Notes: generated by a model not told the origin, from the letters alone. A stretch of DNA of 64,000 nucleotides from Perognathus longimembris pacificus (GCF_023159225.1 NC_063170.1:61540208-61604207); one strand, 5' to 3'. Positions 48,880-59,839 are shown, counted from the stretch's first letter. Numbers and translations are program-made.

Positions 48880-49265
48880 TCCAGGATTTCCCCATAAGAC
48901 AAAACCCCGTAACCATAGCAGCACTGCCATCCAAACTCTTGAATCCACAACAAAATGTGGCTAGAAATGCTTAGCACAGTCTCCCAAGGCAAACATTGCT
49001 GTGATGAGTGACAAACTAAAACAAAAGGAGCTGCTGCAGTTGGCATGGAAACAGGCCTTTCCATCCGAGTGGCTTCATCCTCGGATTCACAATCTGAAGC
49101 TCTGCAAAGGTATGCCATTCGCTACTCCCCTACTGGTTAGCACTCCATACCAGAGTCCCACTGCTGAGATGACTGACAGGGGCAAAGAATGGGGTCTACC
49201 CCCTCGTTGCCATGGGAACCTAAGTTTGCAGTAATTGGCCTTGATGGGAAGTTAAAAGAATTTTG
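48880..49265. promoter_or_regulatory. Unique less AT-rich island with two X-box-like palindromes (candidate regulatory element)
   Basis: This block stands out from AT-rich surroundings and matches no repeat I know. It contains GTTGGCATGGAAAC (49039-49052) and GTTGCCATGGGAAC (49206-49219), each close to the RFX X-box consensus GTNRCC(N0-3)RGYAAC. The second has one mismatch and the first two. A strong-looking acceptor (48881-48884) and donor (at 49110) also occur, but all three frames between them contain stops, so a coding exon is not supported. A regulatory role is inference. Confidence 0.35.
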
Positions 49266-49966
49266 TGGCAGATATCCACTGCACCAAAACCAAATGACAC
49301 TTAATGAGAGGAAATAGGGGAAATTTGTTAGTACGTTAATGCATACCTTTGGGGGGTGTCAATGATGACTGTGTTTTCTTTTCATAAAATGTTCCACAAT
49401 ACTTTGATGAATCACAGTTTAGATCATGAAATACAGGGACAAAATATGTTTTATCCTTCTGTGAAGCTATTTACATAGACTACAAAGAAGTTCTCTGAAA
49501 TGAAATAGGAAGGACTGAGTTATTATATCCTATTTCATTGAGTGTCTTCTGAAGGTAAGAGCTATGTGGAACAGCACAGGACAGGTACCTTGGGGTAATT
49601 ATCTAACATATTAACTTAGCATATATTGGAATGGCATTTTATTAACAAAATGTAATCAAAATGTTGGTCCAATAGAGTTATAATGAACTGCAGATCTATT
49701 ATCCTTAGTTGAAACATTAAGATGAGCCGCAGATTTTAGAAACAGCTTATGCATAATGGACTATGTTGGGACTTAGTGAATGACTTGATCTGTGAAGCTG
49801 GCTTTGTGATTATCCATGCTCACTAGATGAATCAATGCACTCCAGGAGTCATGTCAGCATTACTGTCATTCTACCAAGTGTCCTCACAGTGACAACTAAT
49901 AATCGGCAAACTGGGCCCGTGAGCACAGACAACTTGTTCCTTATCCTCTGACCTCTTTTCTTTTCT
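49266..49966. other. Non-genic DNA, nothing recognised
   Basis: AT-rich unique sequence with no long frame. Confidence 0.6.
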
Positions 49967-50152
49967 CTTTTTTTTTTCTTCATCTTGGGGCTTGAGCTTT
50001 GGACCTAGGCATTGTTTCTGAGCTCTTTTTGCTGAAGGCTAGCATGATATCACTTTGAGCCGCAGCACCACTTCCGGTTTTCTGTTGGCTTTGAACCATG
50101 ATCCTTAGGTCTCAGCCTCTTTAGTAGCTAGGATTACAGGTGGCTGGCTGAG
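49967..50152 (-). mobile_element. Old B1-Geo SINE with internal deletion, minus strand
   Basis: A T-rich start, 'ggggcttgagctttggacc', 'gagctctttttgctgaaggc' and 'gagccgcagcaccacttcc' lead directly into 'ggctttgaaccatgatcc' and 'ggattacaggtggctgg'. The usual linker with 'gagtctcatggac' is missing. Confidence 0.85.
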
Positions 50153-50628
50153 TGATGTTAATTTTTATTATTGTCCCTACAGTGCCTAGGGCACAGTGGA
50201 GACTCAGTGGACATCATAACTCTCCAATTTTTACTTAAAGAAATCAAAGGCCACCTGAAAATGCTTCATTGGTTTCCTGCTCAGGGACAAAGGAACTTAT
50301 GGAGGATTTCTTCATTAACAGAAAAATCTTAGAACTGTTCTCGTGTTGATACTGTAAAAGAATAGCAGAGAAAAACATTACTAAGAGTTTAGAGGAGAGA
50401 CTTTCATAGTTCAAACCAGTCCACTTGTATCTATAGGGCTAAATGAAATCTTTCTCTTTTCTGTGAGTTTTCACGCTGCTAATTCCCTATTATCATCTTG
50501 AGTAGCTTACATAGTGTCTCTAGCTTCAGCAGAAGAAAATTCTATTTCCATTCACCAATATTTGGAAATTTCCCATCTGTCTGATTTGTTAGTATGCTGG
50601 TATTTTGAAGAAAAATGCATTTTTTAAT

Positions 50629-50702
50629 CTCCCTCCTTCCCTCCCACCCTCTCTTCTTCTCTCTCCCTCCTTCTTTCTCTTTCCCCCTCCTTCTCTCTCT
50701 CT
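50629..50702. repeat. Polypyrimidine tract
   Basis: C/T-only sequence (CCTT, CTCT units) next to a short CA run. Confidence 0.93.
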
Positions 50703-50822
50703 CATACACACACAGGCGCGTGTGAATAAAAATAAACAAAATGTGGAATAGGAGCAAAGAAGTTAAATTGTTGGAGAAATCGAATTGTCTACCCATGTCA
50801 GATAGGCTTAACCATTACTATT

Positions 50823-50980
50823 TTTAAAATTTATTGTCAGGATGATGTACAGAAGGGTAACAGTTACATGCTTAAGGTAGTGAGTATATATTCATTTCTT
50901 GTCATACGTGTTATCCCCTTCCTCGTTTTTCTCCCTCCTTCCCTTCCCCCCCAGCCCCTCATCCCACTCCATTTGCTTTC
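50823..50980 (-). mobile_element. L1 3'-end fragment, minus strand
   Basis: 'tttattgtcaggatgatgtac', 'agggtaacagttacatgc' and the C-rich tract at 50934-50960 mirror the L1 terminus seen at 57180-57320. Confidence 0.87.
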
Positions 50981-51620
50981 TTAATTAATTTTTTCAGAAC
51001 CAAAATTTAAAATAAAATAAACAGAGATCTTATCCTTAATGTCAATTAAACATTACTATTAACAAAAGCTTAATTTTCCCTTTTGTTACCTAGATTCTAC
51101 TTTATTTCATTCCTGGCTTTTCTTACAATCTGTACTTGTGGTTAAGAAAGCAGTAAGCACTCATAGAAGCTATTCTATTGAGTTTGTCAACATCTATTAA
51201 AAGATACATATTATAAGAGCAAACAACATTTCCCTTCTCCACTGCACTGCTAGCTCCCAGCAAATGGCTGGAATTTGGGAGACACTTCCTCAAAGTAGGA
51301 CACAAATGACTTAGGATAAGTAGGTCTCCATTCCATTTCCAATGTTTTAATTTGACAGACCTTGGAACTTATCAGCTCACTTCCCAAAGAACTATTTCTG
51401 GGCAGGACATAATGAACATATTTCCCTGAAATTATTTCCTCACCGAGGAAGATACATGGAGACATGTGTGGCCAGCCCTACTCTCCCAATCCCTCTCCTT
51501 CTAGGACAGAGCACTGAAATTATCTAAAATATATTCTGCTCACTCCTTACTTTCTAGTGCAATGCTCTAAGTGTGGTGATGCTTGATGGTAAAAAGGAAA
51601 TTGGTGAGAATTTGCTTTCC

Positions 51621-51650
51621 AAAAAAAAAAAAAGAAAGAAAGAAAGAAAA
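51621..51650. repeat. Poly(A)/(GAAA)n run
   Basis: Thirteen As followed by GAAA repeats. No SINE body lies upstream. Confidence 0.92.
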
Positions 51651-51975
51651 ATTATGTGCTCCTAACATCCATGTTGAAATTAAACGTTCAATGTGGGGAC
51701 TGAGCACTAAGGAGCAAAACTAGAGATGATTGACAGTGGGACTCTACCATCACCCAAGCTCCCCAGGGAGAGAGGAAAGCCCTTTTCATGCTTCTGCTCC
51801 TTCTTTTAGTTGAAAATACGTGGTTCATTCCCTCCCTACCATGAAGTTTTTAAGGAACCATCGATCTTAGAAGCAAAATCAACAATTCCCATCAGGCATC
51901 AAACCCGTCTGTCAGACTCTTGATCTTTGGAGTTTGCAGCCTACAGAACTCTAAGTAAATAAATCTAATCTGGAA
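51651..51975 (+). mobile_element. MaLR-type LTR (MLT1-like), plus strand
   Basis: 'taacatccatgttgaaatt', 'tgtggggactgagcac', 'catgcttctgctccttc', 'gactcttgatctttggag' and 'cagcctacagaactctaag' (followed by 'taaataaat') follow the MLT1 3' order. No internal gene is present. Confidence 0.65.
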
Positions 51976-52198
51976 CAGTACATCCTGAAGTGAATGCTGG
52001 GATGGATAAGAAAACAGGAAGGAGTCATATTGGAGTCAGGTCTTTGGCATTTTGTAGCTCAAGATTTAATAAGATTTTCAAATCCTGGAATTACCCTTAC
52101 TGTGGAAAGTATCCAACTCAGAGCAAAATCCTGCTTTCCTCATCTCTCTCCCAAATCAATTAACCTCAAATGTCACTAATGTTCTTACTGAATATTCT

Positions 52199-52677
52199 TG
52201 TATGCTAGCTGTTCTGCTGGAGCTGTGTTCTGGGTGGCCTTTGGGTTGGGCTCATTTGCAACAGCTATCTCCATGCTGTTTTAGTGGCCCACTTTGCATT
52301 TGGCGAGCCCACTGAAGGCCCCACATGGGAAAGGCTTAGTTCTGGCTTGCTGCCCACTGCAGGCCCATGTAGGAAAGGCTTAGTTCCCGCTTGCTACCAT
52401 GAAGAGGCAAGAGAGGTTTTAAGAGGCAGGATCTAGTGGAGGGCCTTCTTAGGCACATATGTACCCTTGAAAGGGATGATGGCGCCCAGGCTCCTTCTTC
52501 TTCCTCTCCTGTGCATCCCAGCCATGATTTGCAACCATCCCTAACAGAGACACACAAGCAATTGATCTACTGGATCCTAGAATAGAACCTCAATACTGTA
52601 AGCCCTCAAACGCCTTTCTTGTGATCTGTTTGATTCTCTCTGGGATTTGTCATAGTGATAGAAGGCTGACTAGCACA
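52199..52677 (+). mobile_element. MaLR-type LTR with an internal 45-bp duplication, plus strand
   Basis: The 3' half is diagnostic: 'ccagccatgatttgcaacc', 'ctttcttgtgatctgtttg', 'tttgtcatagtgatagaagg' and 'ctgactagcaca', the typical MaLR terminus. Upstream, 52308-52352 and 52353-52397 are near-identical 45-bp units. The left boundary is approximate. Confidence 0.7.
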
Positions 52678-53439
52678 AGGAATGATGGTGCTGGTGGGGT
52701 TGGATGGGGGTGAGTGATCTTATCATATTAAGTGACACCTTCTCCCTAGATGGGAAAAGGTTACTGGCATCACTTGGATCCAGCAACTCTTCACTCTAAG
52801 CTGATGTGTTAAGGGTGAGGGCAGATTTACACAAAAGTGAATGCACTTAAGGATTTTGTTGCCTCCCCAGGACTATTAGTTCTCAAGTTCACTCCGGGAG
52901 ACTCCTTTAAATAACAATTCTCCCAGTGCACTTACAGTGATTGATTATCAGAAATTTGATTTAGATGAATCTTTTCATGAAAACATTGAAAGCAGGCTAC
53001 AACTGTAAGGGGAAATATTAGAACTTATTGTCTAGACAGTAATTTGATTTGCATTCGTTTTTCAGTTTCCAGGTACACTATTCTAAACTTAATTAAAGCC
53101 AACTGGGGAAAAATCTTTCGAAGAAAGGATGTATCTCCAGGGCTCATGTGAAGCATGAAAACATTTCTTTCTTTCTTCTTCAGATGAGCGTTATCCCTTG
53201 AAATAGAGGGGAAAACATATCTTCTCTCTATATTTTTCCAGAGAACAAATTGGTGCAAAGTATTTTTAGTAATTCAATTTTTAAAGATAAACAGTTCTGA
53301 TTCGTCTTTCCTATCTGTCTTATTTCTTTCCTTTTCAATGTCTTGTAAGATACTTCACAGTTAAAACCTTGTACGAAATTGGATATGTTTCAAATGCTCT
53401 ATCAGGTCTTAGCAAAGGTGCCTTTATGGAGCTATGTAC
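52678..53439. other. Non-genic DNA, nothing recognised
   Basis: Unique sequence with a 77-codon minus frame (53025-53258) that has no domain. Confidence 0.55.
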
Positions 53440-53677
53440 ATTTTTTTTCCAGTCCGGAGGCTTGAACTCAGGGCATGGGCACTGTCCCTAAGCTTCTTTC
53501 ACTCAAAGTGAGTGCTCTACCATTGAGCAATAGTGTCACTTTTGGCTTTTTTTGAGTGGTTTATTGGAGATAAGTTTCTCATGGAGTTTCCTCCTCAGGC
53601 TGGCTTGAATGACTATTTTCAGATCTCAGCCTATTCAGTAGCTAATATTACAGGCATGAACCACTGGCACCAGCTTA
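53440..53677 (-). mobile_element. B1-Geo SINE, minus strand
   Basis: The full dimer in reverse: T run, 'ggcttgaactcagggcatgg', 'gtccctaagcttctttc', 'attggagataagtttctc', 'cagatctcagcctattcag' and 'acaggcatgaaccactgg'. Confidence 0.92.
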
Positions 53678-54697
53678 TATACATATTTTTAACATAGGTG
53701 AACATGAATCACATATAGAATCATCCTAGGGGATAGGGCTCTTTCAAAACTGTGGCCATTGTCTCTCAAAGAAATGCACCAAACACAAGTAGCCATGAAG
53801 CCCTCTTTTGTGACATCATACATCACATACAAAGTTAATTTCTATGAATGCTGCACGCAATTTGCTCATAATTTTGCACTCCGTTTTGGAATACAGCATG
53901 TAACATATTTGGGGAGGTGTTATGGGTAAATATGATATTTTAAAATCTTAATCACAAACGTTTGTCTTTAGTGCCTCATAAATTGTCATAGAATTAATTT
54001 TAGCAAGCTTTCAAAATTTTAAAAAGGAAATGTGTGTGGGCATGATTAGAGTGTACCAACTCTGCACTCTGAGGATGGGGCTGAAATTAATGATTACCTG
54101 AGAGATGCCCTGGGTGGCTGAGATACAAATAGACTCATTTTTATGGTCATAGATGGTACCTGAGGATCAAATACCCCAGTGGGAGTCTCCCTTGGTTTGC
54201 ATATGTAGTCATTTGTGCATTGCACTTTCTTCAGGTTCAGGTTTCCATCTTTGGCATGCACAGGGGCTTATGTTTTTCCAAAGGCTAAACCTGAACATCT
54301 GGATCTTATCCTTTCTCCTTTCTTCTTAAGAATGTGATTTCAAAATTTAATCTTCATTGGGAAGAACATGGATTCCTTAGCTGTAATTAGAAGATGGATT
54401 CATCAAATCTGTGATTTGCAAAGTGATTTTAGAAGCAGAACCTATTTTTTCTAATTAAACCTCGCTCCACAGGTCAGGATAGAAATGCACATGGTCAGAT
54501 TATTTTATGAGGGTGGAGGCAGAGGCATAGAGCTCTTGGTTTTCCTGCTCCAGTAGTCTTACCCTTCAATCCCCTCTTGCTCTCCTCCCTTGGTGGCTCT
54601 GGTGGTATTCTATGATGCTCTAGGATCTCCTGGGCATGGTTGGAGTCTAAGGATTATGAGCCTCTTGCATTTGAAAAGAGATTCAGTTGGTGTTCCA
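53678..54697. other. Non-genic DNA, nothing recognised
   Basis: Unique sequence between a SINE and an LTR. No gene or RNA seen. Confidence 0.55.
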
Positions 54698-55083
54698 GTA
54701 TGGAGCAGGAATGTCCTCCAAGGGACACATGATCAAATTTCAATCCCAATCTGGAGGTCTTACTGGAGAGCAGAGGCTGAAGGTATTGATAGGAGCTTTA
54801 GAAGATGGGCCCTCGTAGAGATTTCATGTCGTTGAGGTGTGCTTTCGAGGTGTGCAATGTGGGACAAGGGCCTCTTGCTTTACGTTTTGGCTCTGACCTG
54901 AATGAATGATCTTCTTCTGCCATATGCTTTGACCATGATACCCTGTGTCACCATAGGCTCAGAGCTACAATGCTGATCATTTGTGGAAAGAAACCTCCAA
55001 AACTATGAGCCAGAATCAACCTTTCTTCTTTATAAGATGATTGCTATCAGATTTTATTTTTCTGTAATGAAAGGCTGAGCAAA
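54698..55083 (+). mobile_element. MaLR-type LTR (MT/ORR1/MLT1-like), plus strand
   Basis: 'aatgtcctccaagggacac', 'agaagatgggccctcgtag', 'tgccatatgctttgaccatg', 'cctccaaaactatgagcc' and 'ttctgtaatgaaaggctgag' follow the order of a MaLR LTR from U3 to its end. No internal coding sequence adjoins it. Confidence 0.75.
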
Positions 55084-55539
55084 TAGTTCTTCAAAAGGAA
55101 GGTAAGGTTTTGAGTAGTAGTGATCGATTGTACAAATCTTAACAGTTTCAACTCTGAGCCCAGTTATTTTTCCTAACTCTCACTAACCTTAAGTATCATT
55201 ATTTAATCATTTTAGATCATTTTTTTAAAAAGTCACCTACCATTGGAATTAGAAAGTACTTAAGTATACTAGCAGTAAAAGAACCATAAGCAATAATAGC
55301 TTATACCTTGTTCATGAAAATATTTTATTATATTTCTTCTTAATATTAATCCTGCAATGACTTTGAAAAATAACAGAGTCAGCTGCCTACATCACAGAAT
55401 TATTTTATTGAGGAAGTATTGATCTGGGAGCTAAACATGGGATTATATCCTCAGAATTTTTTTAAAAAGGGTATATCTCACGTAACTACTATTAACATGT
55501 TTAACAAAATTAACAATTGGCCTAATTACATGATTAATT

Positions 55540-55740
55540 CCAAATTATTCCTCAAGAATAAGTTTAAATATTACTTCCTCAGTGAGTATTTTAGCAGATT
55601 CTGCCTGTTATTTTCTATGATGACAAGTGATTAATTCCTGTAAAGGAAATAACTCCAATTTATCACTTTTTTATTTATCTCTCTGTCCATCTGGATTGTA
55701 AGTTCCAGTTTAAAAAAAAATCTCTCATTCATTATTGTTT
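55540..55740 (+). repeat. Probable L2 LINE 3' part, plus strand
   Basis: 'attacttcctcagtgagtat', 'ttatcacttttttatttatc' and 'ctggattgtaagttccag' follow the order of the mammalian L2 3' region. Confidence 0.6.
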
Positions 55741-55889
55741 CTCTATAAAATAGCTCTATTTCTATCATTGGGAAGAAGACAAAAATCAGATAAAAATAAC
55801 ATTTTAGACAGTCATTTATTTAGAGGTGCCAAAGCACAATGAGTTTTAATGTTTTGATGACAAATTGCCAGTCAAGAAGTTACATGGTG

Positions 55890-56092
55890 GGTTGGGGATA
55901 TGGCCTAGTGGCAAGAGTGCCTGCCTCGTATACATGAGGCCCTGGGTTCGATTCCCCAGCACCGCATATACAGAAAACGGCCAGAAGTGGCGCTGTGGCT
56001 CAAGTGGCAGAGTGCTAGCCTTGAGCAAAAAGGAAGCCAGGGACAGTGCTCAGGCCCTGAGTCCAAGGCCCAGGACTGGCCAAAAAAAAAAA
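55890..56092 (+). mobile_element. IDL-Geo SINE of an older subfamily, with target-site duplication
   Basis: A full dimer with a 16-bp direct repeat at 55874-55889 and 56093-56108. It differs from the other young copies at shared positions (TATGGCC, GTATACATG, CCCTGGG, AGTGGCGC, GAGCAAAAAGGAAG), so it belongs to a different subfamily. A and B boxes of the left half are intact. Confidence 0.95.
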
Positions 56093-56108
56093 AAGAAGTT
56101 ACATGGTG

Positions 56109-56485
56109 TGGAGATGCTCGTAGCTCATGATTGTAATCCTATTTGGGAGGATGAGATCTGAGAACCATTGTTCAAAACCAGTCTGGACAGTAGAGTTCAT
56201 GAGATTCTCATTTCCAATTAACCAGAAAGAAACTGGTAATAATGGTATGACTCACATGGTGGAAGGTTAACCCTAATCAAAAAGTCAAGAGAGGGGCTGG
56301 GGATATAGCCTAGTGGCAAGAGTGCCTGCCTCGGATACACGAGGCCCTAGGTTCGATTCCCCAGCACCACATATACAGAAAACGGCCAGAAGCGGCGCTG
56401 TGGCTCAAGTGGCAGAGTGCTAGCCTTGAGCGGGGAGAAGCCAGGGACAGTGCTCAGGCCCTGAGTCCAAGGCCCAGGACTGGCC

Positions 56486-56516
<31 letters not shown>

Positions 56517-56542
56517 AAGAGAGAGTACAAGTTCCCAGTAAT

Positions 56543-56545
<3 letters not shown>
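56109..56545 (+). mobile_element. Old B1-Geo SINE interrupted by a younger SINE
   Basis: The B1 half (56109-56220, 'tcatgattgtaatcctatttg', 'gagattctcatttccaatt') and the start of the Geo half (to 56293) are broken by the IDL-Geo at 56294-56508. The remainder ('gagagtacaagttcccag') follows and passes into the CA array. Confidence 0.75.
56294..56508 (+). mobile_element. Young IDL-Geo SINE nested in an old B1-Geo
   Basis: A complete dimer with a long pure A tail and a 15-bp direct repeat at 56279-56293 and 56509-56523. It carries the younger-subfamily bases (TATAGCC, GGATACACG, CCCTAGG, AGCGGCGC). The long uninterrupted tail suggests a recent insertion. Confidence 0.95.

Positions 56546-56582
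<37 letters not shown>
56546..56582. repeat. (CA)n microsatellite at a SINE 3' end
   Basis: A pure CA array of about 18 units lying at the 3' end of the old B1-Geo. Confidence 0.97.
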
Positions 56583-56586
<4 letters not shown>

Positions 56587-56646
56587 AATGAATAAGGAGA
56601 AAATTTCAGAAATGCTTTGATTGATTGCAATTAAAAAATTGCCCTT

Positions 56647-57344
56647 TTCTTGGAAAATGTGGTACATATACACAATGGAATTTTATGCCTCTATCAGAAA
56701 GAATGACATTGCCCCATTGGTAAGGAACTGGAAGGATTTGGAAAAAATTATACTAAGGTAAATGAGCCAGACCCAAAGAAACATGGACTCTGTGGTTTCT
56801 CTTATAGGGAATAATTAGTACAGGTTTTAGGCTAGTCACAGCAGAAGATCACAAGAGCCCAATATGAACACATAACATGATGCTAAGTGAAATGAACTCC
56901 ATGTTATGGAAACGAGTGTTATATCACTGTTGTAATCATTTTCAACATGCCATCTGAAACCATAGGTTTTTTTTATTGTTGTTGTTCCTCTTGTATCCCC
57001 TTCCTGTGGTTGTTATGCTATCACTGTACCTGGTCTGAGTACCCTGACTACTGTATATACTTGTATTATAACTAGGGAAGGGAAAAGGAATATCAAAATC
57101 GAGAGCAAAGGATAAAAAGACAAACTACTCCAAAAGCAATACTTACAAAACCATTTGGTGTAAAACAACTGAACAACTCATGGGCAATGAGGGAAAGGGG
57201 GTCGGGGACGGGGAAAGGGGGAAATGAGGGAGGAGGTAACAAGTTATACAAGAAATGTACTCACTGCCTTACATATCAAACTGTAACCTCTGTGTACATC
57301 ACTTTGACAATAAATAAATAATTGAAAAATTATAAAACAACAAG
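56647..57344 (+). mobile_element. 5'-truncated L1, plus strand, with 11-bp target-site duplication
   Basis: It starts near the ORF2/3' UTR junction ('gaaaatgtggtacatatac', 'acaatggaattttatgcc'), runs through the 3' UTR ('gggaataattagtacagg', 'atgctaagtgaaatgaactc'), then a G-rich tract and the terminus 'gtaacctctgtgtacatcac' with 'aataaataaataattg'. The direct repeat AAATTGCCCTT lies at 56636-56646 and 57345-57355. No ORF1 and no usable ORF2 remains. Confidence 0.93.
57197..57221 (+). promoter_or_regulatory. G-quadruplex motif in the L1 3' UTR
   Basis: Four G runs (5, 4, 4 and 5 Gs) with loops of 2, 2 and 3 bases fit the classical G4 pattern. G-rich polypurine tracts in L1 3' UTRs are known in several mammals. 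The reverse C-rich equivalents occur in the minus-strand copies near 40127-40162, 33901-33950 and 50934-50960. Confidence 0.85.
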
Positions 57345-57355
57345 AAATTGCCCTT

Positions 57356-58619
57356 ATTGGTTTATTTTGTTAGAAAGCTCCTAGTCATATAGTCATATGT
57401 TAGCATGCTACTTTCATTTGACTGAGGCTAAGAATGAATTAGAAATGGACAAGTTAAACTTTGCTTGTGTGTGCAGTTTAGGCAAGGTGAAGACTAGATT
57501 ATTGCCAAATTGTTTTTTTTACTCAGGAAGTTTTCAAGTCTCATCTCCATGTCAGTTTTACTTTTATCACGTGGCAGATCATCAGTATACAATGACTGAA
57601 CAAGGAAGTGTGTAATAGATTGATAGGGCTTTCCTGTACAACATAATGTTCATGAGAAGTGCTTTCTAAGATGGAGAGTGTGTATATTTCATTCCTAAGG
57701 GGACCGTCACTTCTGAATAGTTATATGTAGAGTCCTGCATATGGCTACAATTATTAGATGACATCTTGATGTGCATTCGTGGTGCTTATATTCAAAATCC
57801 AGCTAACAAACTCAGTAAGGACATATTCTGCCATATGCGGCTCCAGAATTACAGTGATGGTGAGACAAATCTCTGCAACATTTTCTTTCAATAGCTTTGA
57901 ATTTCCAATAGTTCCGTGATTTCCATTTTGGGTTCAATTTTAGCTTTCTCTCCACATGCTTCAAAATTATGTGACAGGGTTACAAGGGAAGATGAGACAA
58001 CAGAAACGGAAATGTTTTATCTCCTTTAGGGTACTTACAAGTTCAAAAGCAATAATGAATCCAAATTACTGAATGATATTTAATAAACATCTCAGAATGT
58101 TTTCATTAATCAATCAATTAATCAGTTGGCTTCTTTACTGAGAATCCATTACATGGAAGGCATTGTGACATAGGCAAATGATTATGTGAGGGAGAGTTCC
58201 AGATTTTAGAGAATATCATGTCTATTAAGGATAAAAATGTAACCTGGAAAACCAGTTAATTGATTATTTAAGCTAACTTCAATTATATCTGCAATCAAGG
58301 TAACTGAATAAATGAACTATCATTGTGAACTGGAATCAAGATAGGAGGTTAGTAGACAAATTAGGATTCAGATGTGAGACATGGTGTCATGTGGAGGAAT
58401 GCTAAATTTTTCAGGTGCTCATGGGACTGGGAAATAGTCTGCACAAAATTTCCGGTATTGGGTGAAAAAGAGGAATTAAGTGGGCTTGTTTGATATAGAG
58501 ACAGTATTCTGGGAAGTCTAGAAGAATGGTGGGATGTGTTTGGAAGAGGGAAAAGTTCATGGCAGATCTTCAATGTAAAGTACTTTGCGATGAATAACTG
58601 GAAACCATATTTATTTGTC
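57356..58619. other. Non-genic DNA, nothing recognised
   Basis: Unique AT-rich sequence. The 72- and 70-codon frames have no domain. Confidence 0.55.
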
Positions 58620-58850
58620 TGTTTGTTTTGTGCCAGTACTAGAACTTGAACTCAGGGTCTTGCTTTCTCATTGGGTGTTTTTGCTCAAAGTTGGTATTCT
58701 ACGAATTGAACCATACTTCTACTTTTCACTTTTGGCTGTATTATTAGAGATATAAGTCTCAGAACTTTTTTACTTCAAACCATGATCCTCCAATTTTAGC
58801 CTTTTGTAAGGCTAGGATTAAAGACATGAGCTACCAGCACCGTGATCACT
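58620..58850 (-). mobile_element. Old B1-Geo SINE, minus strand
   Basis: 'agaacttgaactcagggtc', 'gctcaaagttggtattc', 'tattagagatataagtctc', 'aaccatgatcctccaattt' and 'ttaaagacatgagctacc' give Geo then B1 in reverse. Confidence 0.87.
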
Positions 58851-59839
58851 TTTATTTTTAAGTTAATGATTGAAGGCCAGTTGTATTTTTAGAAAAATGA
58901 ATCTAGAATGAATGTGGGAAATTAAGAAGGAAAAGCACATCTAGGTAGAAAAAGTAAGTGTATATATTTTGTTTTTCATGTCTCAATATTTCTAGGTTTT
59001 AAAAATAGACATTTTTAATCTCTGAAGCTAGTTTCTGACCAGACTATCTACAACTAGACTATCTATGAATCCATCACCAGTTACATATTAATTGTATACT
59101 AAATGAGTTCTAAATTGTAGAGTTATGATTGAGTTACTTTTGCTTATGAACTTGTATCCAGTTAAGCATTTCTTACCTATTGTTATAGAGAAACAAAACA
59201 CACAGAGATGTCTTTGTGACAGCCTCACAAGGATGAAGTATTTTCATTAGGTTTATGATAATGAACTGAACCCAGAACAAATTCATAAAAAGTGTGCCTG
59301 TAATAGTAGGCAATGAAAAGAGAAGAAATTTATAATGATATCTCAGTCTCATTCATATTGATCAGTAGAGAGTGAGTGGGTGATTACCATTGATCTATTT
59401 CCTATGCACACACAACAGATGTTTCCTTTAAACACCTCAAAAAATGTGTTTCCTCCTGAAATACACAATCAATAGTCTGAAAAAGAATGAAACTTGTGAA
59501 AGATGCCAGAGCTGAGAAAATGTTGGCAGTGTCTCTGACCATGTCAGAGGAAAAAAAAATCAGCATTTCTAAAGGTGACAAAAAACAGTTCAGTTGATTT
59601 GCTCTTGGATTCGATTCCTGGATATAAATAACAGTTTTGTTACAAAAAAGTACCATATTAGATTTAGCTACCTCAACAGCTAGAGTGATTTTTATTCCCA
59701 GAATTAACTAGTTATTTACCTATTTTGTTTAGCCAGCATGAAACCTAAAGTCAGACCTGATGCATTCTTAATGATTTTTTTTTCAGTGCAAAGTTAGATT
59801 TTAGTAAAATTAGTAGTAGAATAGGTTTTATTGTGATTA
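58851..59839. other. AT-rich non-genic DNA, nothing recognised
   Basis: An 84-codon minus frame (59402-59656) has no recognisable domain. Confidence 0.55.

Noticed and set aside
48885..49109. Possible coding exon between a good acceptor and a good donor
   Set aside because: All three plus-strand frames contain stops within the 225 bases, so it cannot be an internal coding exon as bounded. The island is kept only as a regulatory or non-coding candidate.
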